Source: Aromatoleum buckelii
Lineage (GTDB): Bacteria > Pseudomonadota > Gammaproteobacteria > Burkholderiales > Rhodocyclaceae
Direction: 5' to 3'
DNA length: 64,000 nucleotides
NCBI RefSeq assembly: GCF_012910785.2
Contig: NZ_WTVH02000008.1
Location: forward strand, 744,001-808,000
Every line of letters starts with the position of its first letter. The first letter of the stretch is position 1. This document shows positions 57,670 to 64,000 of the stretch, piece by piece. The notes beneath the pieces are model-generated. The model worked only from the letters and a program-made list of their open reading frames with translations, did no database searches and was not told where the DNA came from. The position numbers were made by a program, and so were the translations under genes.

Positions 57670-58719
57670 TCAGCGCTTGAAGGTGAAGGCGACGGCTTTC
57701 TTGTGGAACAGGTGGTTGATCTGGGCGTGGTCGAAAATGGCCAGGCCGAAGTGGTAAGTCCTGGCCAGGTCGGCAAATTGCACGTCCTGTTCGGTCGCTC
57801 CTTCCCCTGCGGTGACGCGCTTGCGCTTGATCTCCAGCGTCCAGTAGCCGTCCTTCCACACGCCTTGGGCCGCGATGTCGGCCCGGGAGCCTTCGAAGCC
57901 GCGGGCGACGATGCCGTTCACCCTGTCCCCCGGCTTGAAATCGTCCTCGAACGCGACCTTGGTCGGCTCGGCCACCAGATGACGGTGCCGGGTCACCTTG
58001 GCGCCGTTCATCCAGGCCGGCAGCTTGCCGTCGGCGCTCTTGTTGTCATAGTAGCCGCCAGTGCCGACGTCGCTCTTGCGCCCCCACTCCTTGTTCTCCT
58101 GCCGGCTGGCGTCCACGTACTGGTCGTCGGCGAGGCCGACGGGACCAGTGCGGGTCGATTTCCAGTGCCACATATCCACCGTTTCACCCTTGCTCCTGGT
58201 GTAGTGGCGACCGGCGGATTTGTCCTCGACGCCTTCGATCAGACCGTTCTCGGGCAAGTGGCAGGACATGTCGCAGCCCTTCTTCTCGAAACCCTTCTGA
58301 TCGATGTTCCAGAACAGGGAGACTTTGTCCTCGTACCATTGGTTTTCATGGCCGGTGCTGTCCTTGTTCATCATCTGCTTCCAGCTGCCGTCGGCCTGCT
58401 TGATCCACGGAAAGCGCTGCAGGCTCTCGGTCGGGTCCTCGTAGCGCAGCAGGAAATAGACGTGCTCGTCGTCGTGGAGGGCGCGCAGTTCCGCCTCCGT
58501 GTCCTTGATTCCGTCATAACCGCTACTCGGCTTGTAGGGCAGTTCGTTGAGGGTCAGGGTAAGCGGGACAGCCTTGCTCCAGGCCTTGTCCGGGACGCCG
58601 TCAATGGCGATCGGCTGATCAGTGCGGAAGGACTGGAGTTGTAGCGGGGAGGCGGCCTGGGCGCCGGTCGCGCCGAGCAAGGCAGACAGGGTCAGGACGA
58701 GGATATCCGGTTTGTTCAT
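57670..58719 (-). CDS. Exported protein resembling the ethylbenzene-dehydrogenase-type heme domain
   Basis: A 349-residue exported protein with a signal peptide (DILVLTLSALLGATGAQAAS). The mature protein has the beta-rich layout seen in heme-b subunits of ethylbenzene/DMSO dehydrogenase-type enzymes (FRTDQPIAIDGVPDKAWSKA near residue 35, VYFLLRYEDPTES near 88, VGTGGYYDN later, and a C-terminal FGLAIFDHAQINHLFHKK). A GCDMSCHL segment gives CX3CH (C149, C153, H154), an unusual spacing for covalent heme. It is the first gene of the Fur-box transcript and probably a periplasmic electron acceptor of the downstream flavocytochrome. No molybdoenzyme subunit is present. Confidence 0.75.
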   Translation of the reverse strand: MNKPDILVLTLSALLGATGAQAASPLQLQSFRTDQPIAIDGVPDKAWSKAVPLTLTLNELPYKPSSGYDGIKDTEAELRALHDDEHVYFLLRYEDPTESLQRFPWIKQADGSWKQMMNKDSTGHENQWYEDKVSLFWNIDQKGFEKKGCDMSCHLPENGLIEGVEDKSAGRHYTRSKGETVDMWHWKSTRTGPVGLADDQYVDASRQENKEWGRKSDVGTGGYYDNKSADGKLPAWMNGAKVTRHRHLVAEPTKVAFEDDFKPGDRVNGIVARGFEGSRADIAAQGVWKDGYWTLEIKRKRVTAGEGATEQDVQFADLARTYHFGLAIFDHAQINHLFHKKAVAFTFKR

Positions 58720-59071
58720 CGACTCTACTCCGGGAGATGAGTTGGCTCCGATTGACGGCGCATGGCGACATGCAGCGCCGCGGAGTTGCGGGGGAGGAGA
58801 GTCGGGGAAGCCACAGGCCATCTTCCGCTCCTGCCTCGGCGAGGCTGCGTCAATGGCTGGCGGAAGGCAGGGCATGCCTGCTGGCTGGCTGGCTGGCGAT
58901 CCCGCGCTGGCGGGGTCATCTATCATAACAACGATAATGATAATGAGTCGCACTATCGTATGCAAGCGTTGAGCTGCCACTATGCCGGAGAAATGGTCCT
59001 TGCTGTGTGCAAGCAGGGACTACAACACCGACAGAGCACGCTGGGAGGTCGCGGCAATCGTTAGTGTGGTG
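58720..59071. other. Gene-free regulatory stretch upstream of the redox module
   Basis: About 350 bp between the exported protein and rlmH with no credible gene. It holds the Fur-box promoter (58933-58965), a CTGG tetranucleotide repeated about four times near 58880-58896, and a low-GC patch at 58920-58960. Short open frames are present but lack family resemblance. Confidence 0.5.
58933..58965 (-). promoter_or_regulatory. Fur-box promoter of the redox module
   Basis: The 19-mer at 58933-58951 (GATAATGATAATGAGTCGC) fits the Fur consensus at 15 of 19 positions, with its first 12 exact. On the minus strand it covers a -10 (TATCAT, 58942-58937) that lies 17 bp from TTGCAT (58965-58960). Repression in high iron is therefore expected. 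The leader would be about 200 nt. Confidence 0.65.
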
Positions 59072-59542
59072 CTACTCGCGATGATAGGGATGATTTTTGA
59101 GCACGCTCCACGCGCGATACAACGCTTCGGCAAGGAGCGGGCGGACCAGTGCATGCGGGAGCGTCAGGCTCGACAGGCGCACCCGCTCGTGCGCCGTCGC
59201 CTTCAGCGCGGGGGACAGTCCGTCCGGGCCGCCGACGATCAGCGCTACGTCCTCGCCGCCGGCCTGCCAGGTTTCGAGGCGGCGTGCGAGCGCCATCGTC
59301 GTCAGGTCGGTACCGTGCTCGTCGAGGATCACGCGCCGACAGCGCGCCGGAAGCGCCGCTTCGATGCGCGTCGCTTCGGCCGCCATCATCGCGTCGACGG
59401 TCTTGCCGGTCGTGCGCGGCTCGGCCTTCACTTCGACGAGTTGCAACGGCAATTCGCGTGGCATCCGTCGCGCGAATTCACCGAAACCGGCTTCGACCCA
59501 TGCAGGCATGCGCGTGCCGACGGCGACGATCAGCAGCTTCAT
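59072..59542 (-). CDS. rlmH: 23S rRNA pseudouridine-1915 N3-methyltransferase
   Basis: A 156-residue SPOUT methyltransferase. It starts [18 protein letters not shown]; the knot includes [20 protein letters not shown] and [25 protein letters not shown], ending NHPYHRE, the invariant RlmH terminus. It methylates pseudouridine 1915 in 23S rRNA. It belongs to the conserved nadD-rsfS-rlmH block; the following maf is displaced by 3 kb. Confidence 0.95.
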   Translation of the reverse strand: MKLLIVAVGTRMPAWVEAGFGEFARRMPRELPLQLVEVKAEPRTTGKTVDAMMAAEATRIEAALPARCRRVILDEHGTDLTTMALARRLETWQAGGEDVALIVGGPDGLSPALKATAHERVRLSSLTLPHALVRPLLAEALYRAWSVLKNHPYHRE

Positions 59543-59591
59543 CGGCGACGACGGCCGCGGCAGCCAATGGCGTAGCGCCGCACCCTGCGGT

Positions 59592-59963
59592 TCATTCGGA
59601 CGCCAAGTGAGCCGTGCCCGCAGCGACGCGCGAGCGCTTCGGCGTCGTCGCCCACAGTTCCTCGAGGTTGTAGAAGTCGCGGGTGGCCGGCTGCATGATA
59701 TGCACGACGATGTCGCCGAGATCGACCAGCACCCATTCGCCGGTCTCCTCGCCTTCGACGCTGACAACATGGCCGCCCGCTTCCCTGACCTTGTCCTGCA
59801 CGTTGCGTGACAGCGCCCGTGTCTGCCGGTTCGAGTCGCCGCTGGCGACGACGATGCGGTCGAACAGCGACGTGAGCTTGGTGGTGTTGATGACCTCGAT
59901 GTCCTTGGCCTTGATGTCCTCGAGGGCGTCGACGACGGTTTTCTGCAGTTTGCGTATGTCCAT
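59592..59963 (-). CDS. rsfS: Ribosomal silencing factor RsfS
   Basis: A 123-residue Iojap-family protein. It starts [22 protein letters not shown]; the conserved core is [35 protein letters not shown] and FYNLEELW. It binds ribosomal protein uL14 and blocks subunit joining in starvation. The C-terminal 12 residues are variable. Its ATG overlaps the nadD stop. Confidence 0.94.
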   Translation of the reverse strand: MDIRKLQKTVVDALEDIKAKDIEVINTTKLTSLFDRIVVASGDSNRQTRALSRNVQDKVREAGGHVVSVEGEETGEWVLVDLGDIVVHIMQPATRDFYNLEELWATTPKRSRVAAGTAHLASE

Positions 59964-60646
59964 CAGCTTCCGTGATAAAGGTGGTGTCGCTCGATATAGT
60001 CGAGGACCGGATCGGGCAACAGATAGCGGGCACTGCGTCCCGCCTGGATCAGGCCGCGCACCTGCGATGCAGAGATCGCGAGCGGCGTCATGTCGAAGGG
60101 AACAATCCGGCCGGCGGGTGATTCGCGCACGGCTCCCGGATCGTTGCTCATGTGATCGCTGCACACGGCGTCGAGTTCCGGCGACAGGATATCCGACCGG
60201 CGATCGCGGTGCGGCGCATATCCCGGGCGGTTTGCCACCGCGACATGGGCGAGCTGCAGGATGTCGCGCCAGCGGTGCCAGGTCGGCAGGCCCTCGAACG
60301 CATCGGCGCCGAGGATCAGCACCAGCGGACGCTGCGGGCCGAGTGCCGCGCGCAGGCGCTCGAGCGTCAGCGCAGTGTAGCTCTTGCCTTGCGCGAATAC
60401 TTCGGCGTCGTCGACCGTGAAAGCCGGATTGCGGGCAGTCGCCAGCCGCACCATCGCCAGCCGGTCGGCGGCGCGGGAACGCGGCGCGCCGCGGTGAGGG
60501 GGGTCGCCGGCAGGAACGAAGCTGACCTGGCTGAGCCGCAATGTTTCGTGCGCCTCCTGCGCGAGGCGCAGGTGACCGATGTGGATCGGGTCGAAGGTGC
60601 CGCCGAAGATGCCGAGCGGCCCGGACTCAGGGTTCGCGGCGCTCAT
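59963..60646 (-). CDS. nadD: Nicotinate-nucleotide adenylyltransferase
   Basis: A 227-residue adenylyltransferase. The nucleotide loop is GIFGGTFDPIHIGHLRLAQ near residue 12, and the ISASQVRGLIQAG segment near 195 corresponds to the family's ISSTxIR. It makes deamido-NAD from nicotinate mononucleotide. An ATG at 60646 was chosen; a GTG at 60658 is possible. Either start overlaps the end of the upstream BPSS1780-type gene, so the two are coupled. Confidence 0.94.
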   Translation of the reverse strand: MSAANPESGPLGIFGGTFDPIHIGHLRLAQEAHETLRLSQVSFVPAGDPPHRGAPRSRAADRLAMVRLATARNPAFTVDDAEVFAQGKSYTALTLERLRAALGPQRPLVLILGADAFEGLPTWHRWRDILQLAHVAVANRPGYAPHRDRRSDILSPELDAVCSDHMSNDPGAVRESPAGRIVPFDMTPLAISASQVRGLIQAGRSARYLLPDPVLDYIERHHLYHGS

Positions 60647-61403
60647 CAAGGGCGTCACGGAAGACGTCGCGCGCGTTGGCGTAGAAGCTGGCGAACACGA
60701 TCGGGATCAGCAGTACCGGCAGCGGCACCGAAAACAGCGTCGCGAGCGTCGGCGAGACGAGCCCCAGCATGCCGATGACGAGGCCCGGCAGGAGCACGCA
60801 GAAGATCATCAGCGCGACCGAATAGGCGAGGAACGGGCGCCAGTTGCGCAGGCACGCGATGAAGCTGAAGAACATCGCTTTCTGCGGCGCAATGTTCCAC
60901 CAGCCGGCGAGGATCGGCGCGAACCAGTAGGCCATCATCACCGGCGTCGACAATGCGATCGCGATCAGCAGCGCGGACGTGAAGCCGGGCGCGTCGGCTG
61001 CCGCTTCGGGATCGACTTTCTCGCCGCCGGTCATGATCTGCAGCAGGGTGCCGCCATCGGCGAGCGAGGTCAGGAACAGCACCAGCAGGCTGCCGGCGAG
61101 GTACAGTGCGCCGATCGTGACGAGCCCGCGCAGGTTCTGTTGGAAGCCGGAGAACAGCACGTCGGGGCCGGCCTTGCGGCCCTCGTCGATCTCGCGGCAG
61201 GTGTTGAGCACGCCGAGCGAGAACACCGGCATCAGCAGCGATGCGAGCGGCTGGCCGATCAGCGGCACGACGCTGAGCAGAACCAGCATCAGCAGGTAGC
61301 CGAGCGAAGCGAAGGTCAGCAGCGCCGGGTTGCGGCGCCAGATCACGAGGCCTTCGCCGAGCCAGGCGAAGCCGCGGGCGAGCGGCAGTTGTCGTACTTG
61401 CAT
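60627..61403 (-). CDS. BPSS1780-family membrane protein
   Basis: A 258-residue membrane protein with about six helices. It begins MQVRQLPLARGFAWLGEGLVIWRRNP, a start typical of the BPSS1780 family; further blocks are SLGVLNTCREIDEGRKAGPDVLFSGF and PVMMAYWFAPILAGWWNIAPQKAMFFSF. Function unknown. The end overlaps nadD. A second member follows upstream, on the same strand. Confidence 0.85.
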   Translation of the reverse strand: MQVRQLPLARGFAWLGEGLVIWRRNPALLTFASLGYLLMLVLLSVVPLIGQPLASLLMPVFSLGVLNTCREIDEGRKAGPDVLFSGFQQNLRGLVTIGALYLAGSLLVLFLTSLADGGTLLQIMTGGEKVDPEAAADAPGFTSALLIAIALSTPVMMAYWFAPILAGWWNIAPQKAMFFSFIACLRNWRPFLAYSVALMIFCVLLPGLVIGMLGLVSPTLATLFSVPLPVLLIPIVFASFYANARDVFRDALDERREP

Positions 61404-61408
61404 GCGGT

Positions 61409-62236
61409 CTATGACTCGTGGTCGGTGTCGGGCGCCGGACCGGGGGCCGGCGCCGAAGCGGGTGGGGCGGGCAGCGGCAGCGCGGGGCGCTCGGCGAACG
61501 TGTCCTGCCAGGCGGCGTAGAGCGCACCGGCGAGCACCGGGACGAGGACCAGCATGCCCAGTCCGGCGGGAAGCATCGCGACCCACGTCAGGACGTACAG
61601 GATCACGCCGAGGATGACGAAAGTCAGCACGTTGGACAGGCACGCCTGCGCCGATAGTTTCATCGCGTCGAGCGGCGACACGTCCTGCAGCATCACCAGC
61701 GCCGGCGCGAACCACAGCGCCATCACGAGCAGCACCCACAGCACGGTGAACACGACGACTGCCAGCATCATGCCGCCGGCGGCCAGCCCCATGCCTGCGA
61801 AAGCGCCGACGAGCATGCCGGTGAGCGCCGCGCTGCCGCCGACTGCCGCCGCGATCAGCGCCGCGAGCAGCGCGCCGAAGAGATGGAATGCGCCGATCAT
61901 CAGCAGGTTGCCGGCGTGATGGCGCAGCCCGTCGAAGAGATGGTCGACGCGCAGAGGCTGGCCGCGGTCCACCGCCTGCGCCCCCGCGAGCATGCCGGCG
62001 ACCAGCACCGGGAAGGCCAGCGGCGCCACTGCCCAGCCGAGGAACGGCACGAAACCGAGCGCGCTGAGGATGACGATCAGGATTACGGTCTGGATCATCC
62101 ATACGCCGGGTCGCGCGGTGAACATCCGCCAGCCGGCGGCGAGCCACTGCAGGGTCTGTCCCGGCGCGACATGGCCCGGTTCGGGTAGCGGATGGCGTCG
62201 CCGCGAAGCGCCGGCGCCGGGATGCGGATCGGTCAT
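61409..62236 (-). CDS. Second BPSS1780-family-like membrane protein
   Basis: A 275-residue membrane protein related in layout to the downstream gene. The QWLAAGWRMFTARPGVWMIQTVI start, VLVAGMLAGAQAVDRGQPLRVDHLFDGLR block and ALWFAPALVMLQDVSPLDAMKLSAQACLSN correspond to the family pattern. Five or six helices are predicted, with a proline/alanine-rich C-terminal tail. It ends 5 bp before the next gene and is probably in the same transcript as thrB. Function unknown. Confidence 0.8.
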   Translation of the reverse strand: MTDPHPGAGASRRRHPLPEPGHVAPGQTLQWLAAGWRMFTARPGVWMIQTVILIVILSALGFVPFLGWAVAPLAFPVLVAGMLAGAQAVDRGQPLRVDHLFDGLRHHAGNLLMIGAFHLFGALLAALIAAAVGGSAALTGMLVGAFAGMGLAAGGMMLAVVVFTVLWVLLVMALWFAPALVMLQDVSPLDAMKLSAQACLSNVLTFVILGVILYVLTWVAMLPAGLGMLVLVPVLAGALYAAWQDTFAERPALPLPAPPASAPAPGPAPDTDHES

Positions 62237-62239
62237 CGT

Positions 62240-63181
62240 TCAGACAGGGAGGGAGTGGGGGGCGGCGATGTGCCGGCGCAGGATGTCGCGGTATTCGGCA
62301 GGCGGCTTGACGAGCACCATCTCGCCCGCTTTGGGCAGATGGAAGTCCTCGGCGCGCGACAGCCAGAACCGCAGCGCTGCGCCGCGCAGCATCGCCGGCC
62401 ACGCGTCGCGCTCCGCGGCTTCGAACGGGCGCTCGGCGTGGTAGGCGGCGAGCAGCGCTTCGGCGCGGGACGGGTCGAGTTCGCCGCGAGGCGTTGTGCA
62501 CCAGTCATTGACGGTGACTGCGACATCGAACAGCAGCGCGTCATGGCCGGCGAAGTAGAAATCGATGACGCCGCCGATCCGGTCGTCGTCCCACAGCACG
62601 TTGTCGCGGAAGAGATCCGCGTGGATCACGCCGCGCGGCAGCCGGTCGTACGCGACGCCCGTCTGGAATGCGAGCTCGATATCGAGCAGCGCCTGCTCGT
62701 CGGCCGGCAGGAAGGGACGCACGCGTGCCGCCGCAGCATCGCGCCAGGCTGCGCCGCGCGGGTTGTCCTGCCTGCGGCCGTACGACAGGCCCGCCAAGTG
62801 CAGCCCGGCGAGCATCGCACCGACGCACGCGCAGTGGGCCGTGCCGGGCGTCATCTCGGAATGCCCGGAGAGCCTCCTGACGAGCGCGGCGGGCCGGCCG
62901 CTAAGGGTGCCGAGGTATTCGTTGTCGCGGTTGGCGATCGGCGCCGGCACCGGCAGGCCGTGACGCGCGAGATGCGCCATCAGGTGCAGGTAGAACGGCA
63001 GCTCGGCGCGCGGGATCGCCTCGAACAGCGTCAGCACGTAGCGGCCGAGCGTCGTCGTGACGAAGAAGTTGCTGTTCTGCACGCCCGCCGAAATGCCCTG
63101 CAATTCGACCAGCCGGCCGACCGCATAGCGGCCGAGCCACGCGGACAGCTCCTCGGTCGAGACGGGGGTGAAGACGGACAT
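62240..63181 (-). CDS. thrB: Homoserine kinase (ThrB, choline-kinase-like type)
   Basis: A 313-residue kinase of the aminoglycoside-phosphotransferase fold, the ThrB form used in many proteobacteria instead of the GHMP type. It starts MSVFTPVSTEELSAWLGRY, with GISAGVQNSNFFVTT near residue 30 and the catalytic loop VIHADLFRDNVLWDDDRIGGVIDFYFAG near 190. It phosphorylates homoserine for threonine synthesis. Located between DUF2782 and BPSS1780-type genes, on the same strand. Confidence 0.93.
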   Translation of the reverse strand: MSVFTPVSTEELSAWLGRYAVGRLVELQGISAGVQNSNFFVTTTLGRYVLTLFEAIPRAELPFYLHLMAHLARHGLPVPAPIANRDNEYLGTLSGRPAALVRRLSGHSEMTPGTAHCACVGAMLAGLHLAGLSYGRRQDNPRGAAWRDAAAARVRPFLPADEQALLDIELAFQTGVAYDRLPRGVIHADLFRDNVLWDDDRIGGVIDFYFAGHDALLFDVAVTVNDWCTTPRGELDPSRAEALLAAYHAERPFEAAERDAWPAMLRGAALRFWLSRAEDFHLPKAGEMVLVKPPAEYRDILRRHIAAPHSLPV

Positions 63182-63215
63182 GGGCTGGTTGGCGGGCCGG
63201 TTCAGCGGACGTGCG

Positions 63216-63542
63216 TCACCAGGACTTGATGACCCACATCGGCACCGACAGCGTCGGCATGACGTCCTGGCGCGCCATGACGCCGTTGCCTTCGTGGTCG
63301 ACGAGGTAGTAGGGGACGCCGTGCGGCGGCGTCACCTTGATCATGTAGAGGCGGCCACGGATGCGATATTCCTGCACCGTGTCTTCACCGCTTTTCTTGA
63401 TCGTCACTTCCGGTTCGAGCGATTCGTCGCTCATGCCCGGTGGAATCGGCGGCGGTTCGGGAATCGGCTCGAGTTGCGGCGGCCGCTGGGCGGCAACCGG
63501 GCCGGCGATGGCCATCAGCAGGACGATCAGGGTGCGGCGCAT
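63216..63542 (-). CDS. DUF2782 exported protein
   Basis: A 108-residue protein with a signal peptide (LIVLLMAIAGPVAAQ), a proline-rich linker (PQLEPIPEPPPIPPG) and the DUF2782 core EPEVTIKKSGEDTVQEYRIRGRLYMIKVTP followed by PYYLVDHEGNG. Function unknown. It lies 34 bp upstream of thrB, an arrangement seen widely in betaproteobacteria. Confidence 0.88.
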   Translation of the reverse strand: MRRTLIVLLMAIAGPVAAQRPPQLEPIPEPPPIPPGMSDESLEPEVTIKKSGEDTVQEYRIRGRLYMIKVTPPHGVPYYLVDHEGNGVMARQDVMPTLSVPMWVIKSW

Positions 63543-63704
63543 GGGGCTCTCCTTGGATGAGGCCGATTCTAGCAGAGGCGCGCCGAAACGCCCGTCGCGC
63601 AAGGCGCTCGCGTCGGCGAAGGGTTCGCATGGCATGCCGCGGGCAAGTCGCCGGCCGGCACGGGATTCCTTCGTCACCTGTCCGCCCGGGCGGCGGAAGG
63701 ACGC

Positions 63705-64000
63705 TCACAGGTTCAGCATCAGCTCGTGCTCTTCGGGCAGCGGCAGGAAGCCGCGCGTTTCGTAATGCTTGAAGATCGCCTCGACTACGTCTTCGGGCTT
63801 GTCGATCAACTGGATGAGGTCGAGATCCGCCGGGTTGACCATGCGTTCGGCAATGAGGCGGTCGCGGAACCAGTCGAGCAGTCCTCTCCAGAACGGTTCA
63901 TGAACGAGGATGATCGGGATGTTGCGGCTTTTTCCCGTCTGGATCAGCGTCATCGCTTCCATCAGCTCGTCGAGCGTGCCGAAGCCGCCGGGCATGACGA
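63705..64000 (-). CDS. LOG-family (TIGR00730-type) protein, C-terminal part
   Basis: The frame continues past the window edge; about 98 residues are visible, starting with VMPGGFGTLDELMEAMTLIQ. The PGGxGTxxE motif identifies the LOG/lysine-decarboxylase-like Rossmann family, whose members include cytokinin-activating phosphoribohydrolases and PpnN-type nucleotide hydrolases. The C-terminus ends EEHELMLNL. The start is outside the window. Confidence 0.85.
   Translation of the reverse strand, partial: VMPGGFGTLDELMEAMTLIQTGKSRNIPIILVHEPFWRGLLDWFRDRLIAERMVNPADLDLIQLIDKPEDVVEAIFKHYETRGFLPLPEEHELMLNL

Noticed and set aside
58880-58896. CTGG tetranucleotide repeat as a phase-variation tract
   Set aside because: Only about four units and not placed in a coding region or between promoter elements.
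58982-59575. 197-codon frame on the plus strand overlapping rlmH
   Set aside because: Most of it is antisense to rlmH; the first 50 residues include a hydrophobic stretch but no known family and no ribosome-binding site.

Overview
The window is a 64 kb stretch of a high-GC betaproteobacterial chromosome. Protein sequences and gene order (pilSR, metK with LpxL-type acyltransferases, dapF and DUF484, ruvAB, rng, maf, rlmH, rsfS, nadD, thrB) fit the Rhodocyclales, probably the Azoarcus/Aromatoleum/Thauera group. This assignment is inference from gene content; no rRNA or tRNA gene was seen. Almost all of the DNA is coding, and I found no insertion sequence, prophage or CRISPR array.

Layout. 1-9.7 kb: the end of a DUF4142 protein, a MalY/PatB lyase-aminotransferase, an MBL-fold hydrolase, a Sel1-repeat protein, tcdA, a CbiX-like protein, an RND efflux operon (adaptor, pump, DUF2892) with a 26-bp dyad over its first start codon, and dsbB. 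9.8-16 kb: a chemoreceptor, azoR, a pirin, ybiB and two tandem beta-hydroxyacid dehydrogenases. 16-19.3 kb: mtnA with a fuculose-aldolase-like gene, and a divergent methionine-type aminotransferase, together suggesting a sulfur/nucleoside salvage route. 19.3-24.2 kb: pilS-pilR, a DUF3014 protein and a type IV pilin behind a clear sigma-54 promoter with an upstream TGTCA/TGACA dyad. 24.2-26.8 kb: an accessory patch with a truncated nucleotidyltransferase remnant, an intact MNT/HEPN (mntA/hepT-like) pair and a marR-MFS operon. 27-31 kb: ampD, a His/Arg-rich exported protein and lutABC. 31-36 kb: a second RND pair and a DUF2784 protein. 36-43.4 kb: a YgiQ radical SAM protein, a DUF411 protein, a bestrophin, and a Fur-box-preceded iron-uptake cluster (short exported ORF, TonB-dependent receptor, PepSY protein).

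43.5-50.9 kb: metK with a structured, terminator-bearing leader, two LpxL-type acyltransferases, dapF, DUF484, an unknown winged-helix protein, rlmI and a small membrane protein. 50.9-55.7 kb: ruvB, ruvA, a UbiA-family prenyltransferase, rng and maf; a 50-bp near-perfect palindrome precedes rng. 55.9-59.07 kb: a two-gene redox module under a Fur-box promoter, sitting between maf and rlmH, which are commonly near neighbours. It encodes a NOX/ferric-reductase-like flavocytochrome b carrying a CXXCH heme-c motif in its extracytoplasmic loop, and an exported protein resembling the ethylbenzene-dehydrogenase-type heme domain with a CX3CH motif. 59.07-64 kb: rlmH, rsfS, nadD, two BPSS1780-type membrane proteins, thrB, DUF2782 and the end of a LOG-family protein.

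The strongest candidate for an undescribed system is the redox module at 55.9-59.0 kb, an apparent iron-regulated transmembrane electron-transfer pair. Next are the mtnA-aldolase-aminotransferase cluster and the metK leader. Sequence motifs are direct observations; functions are family-based and the system-level roles are inference.
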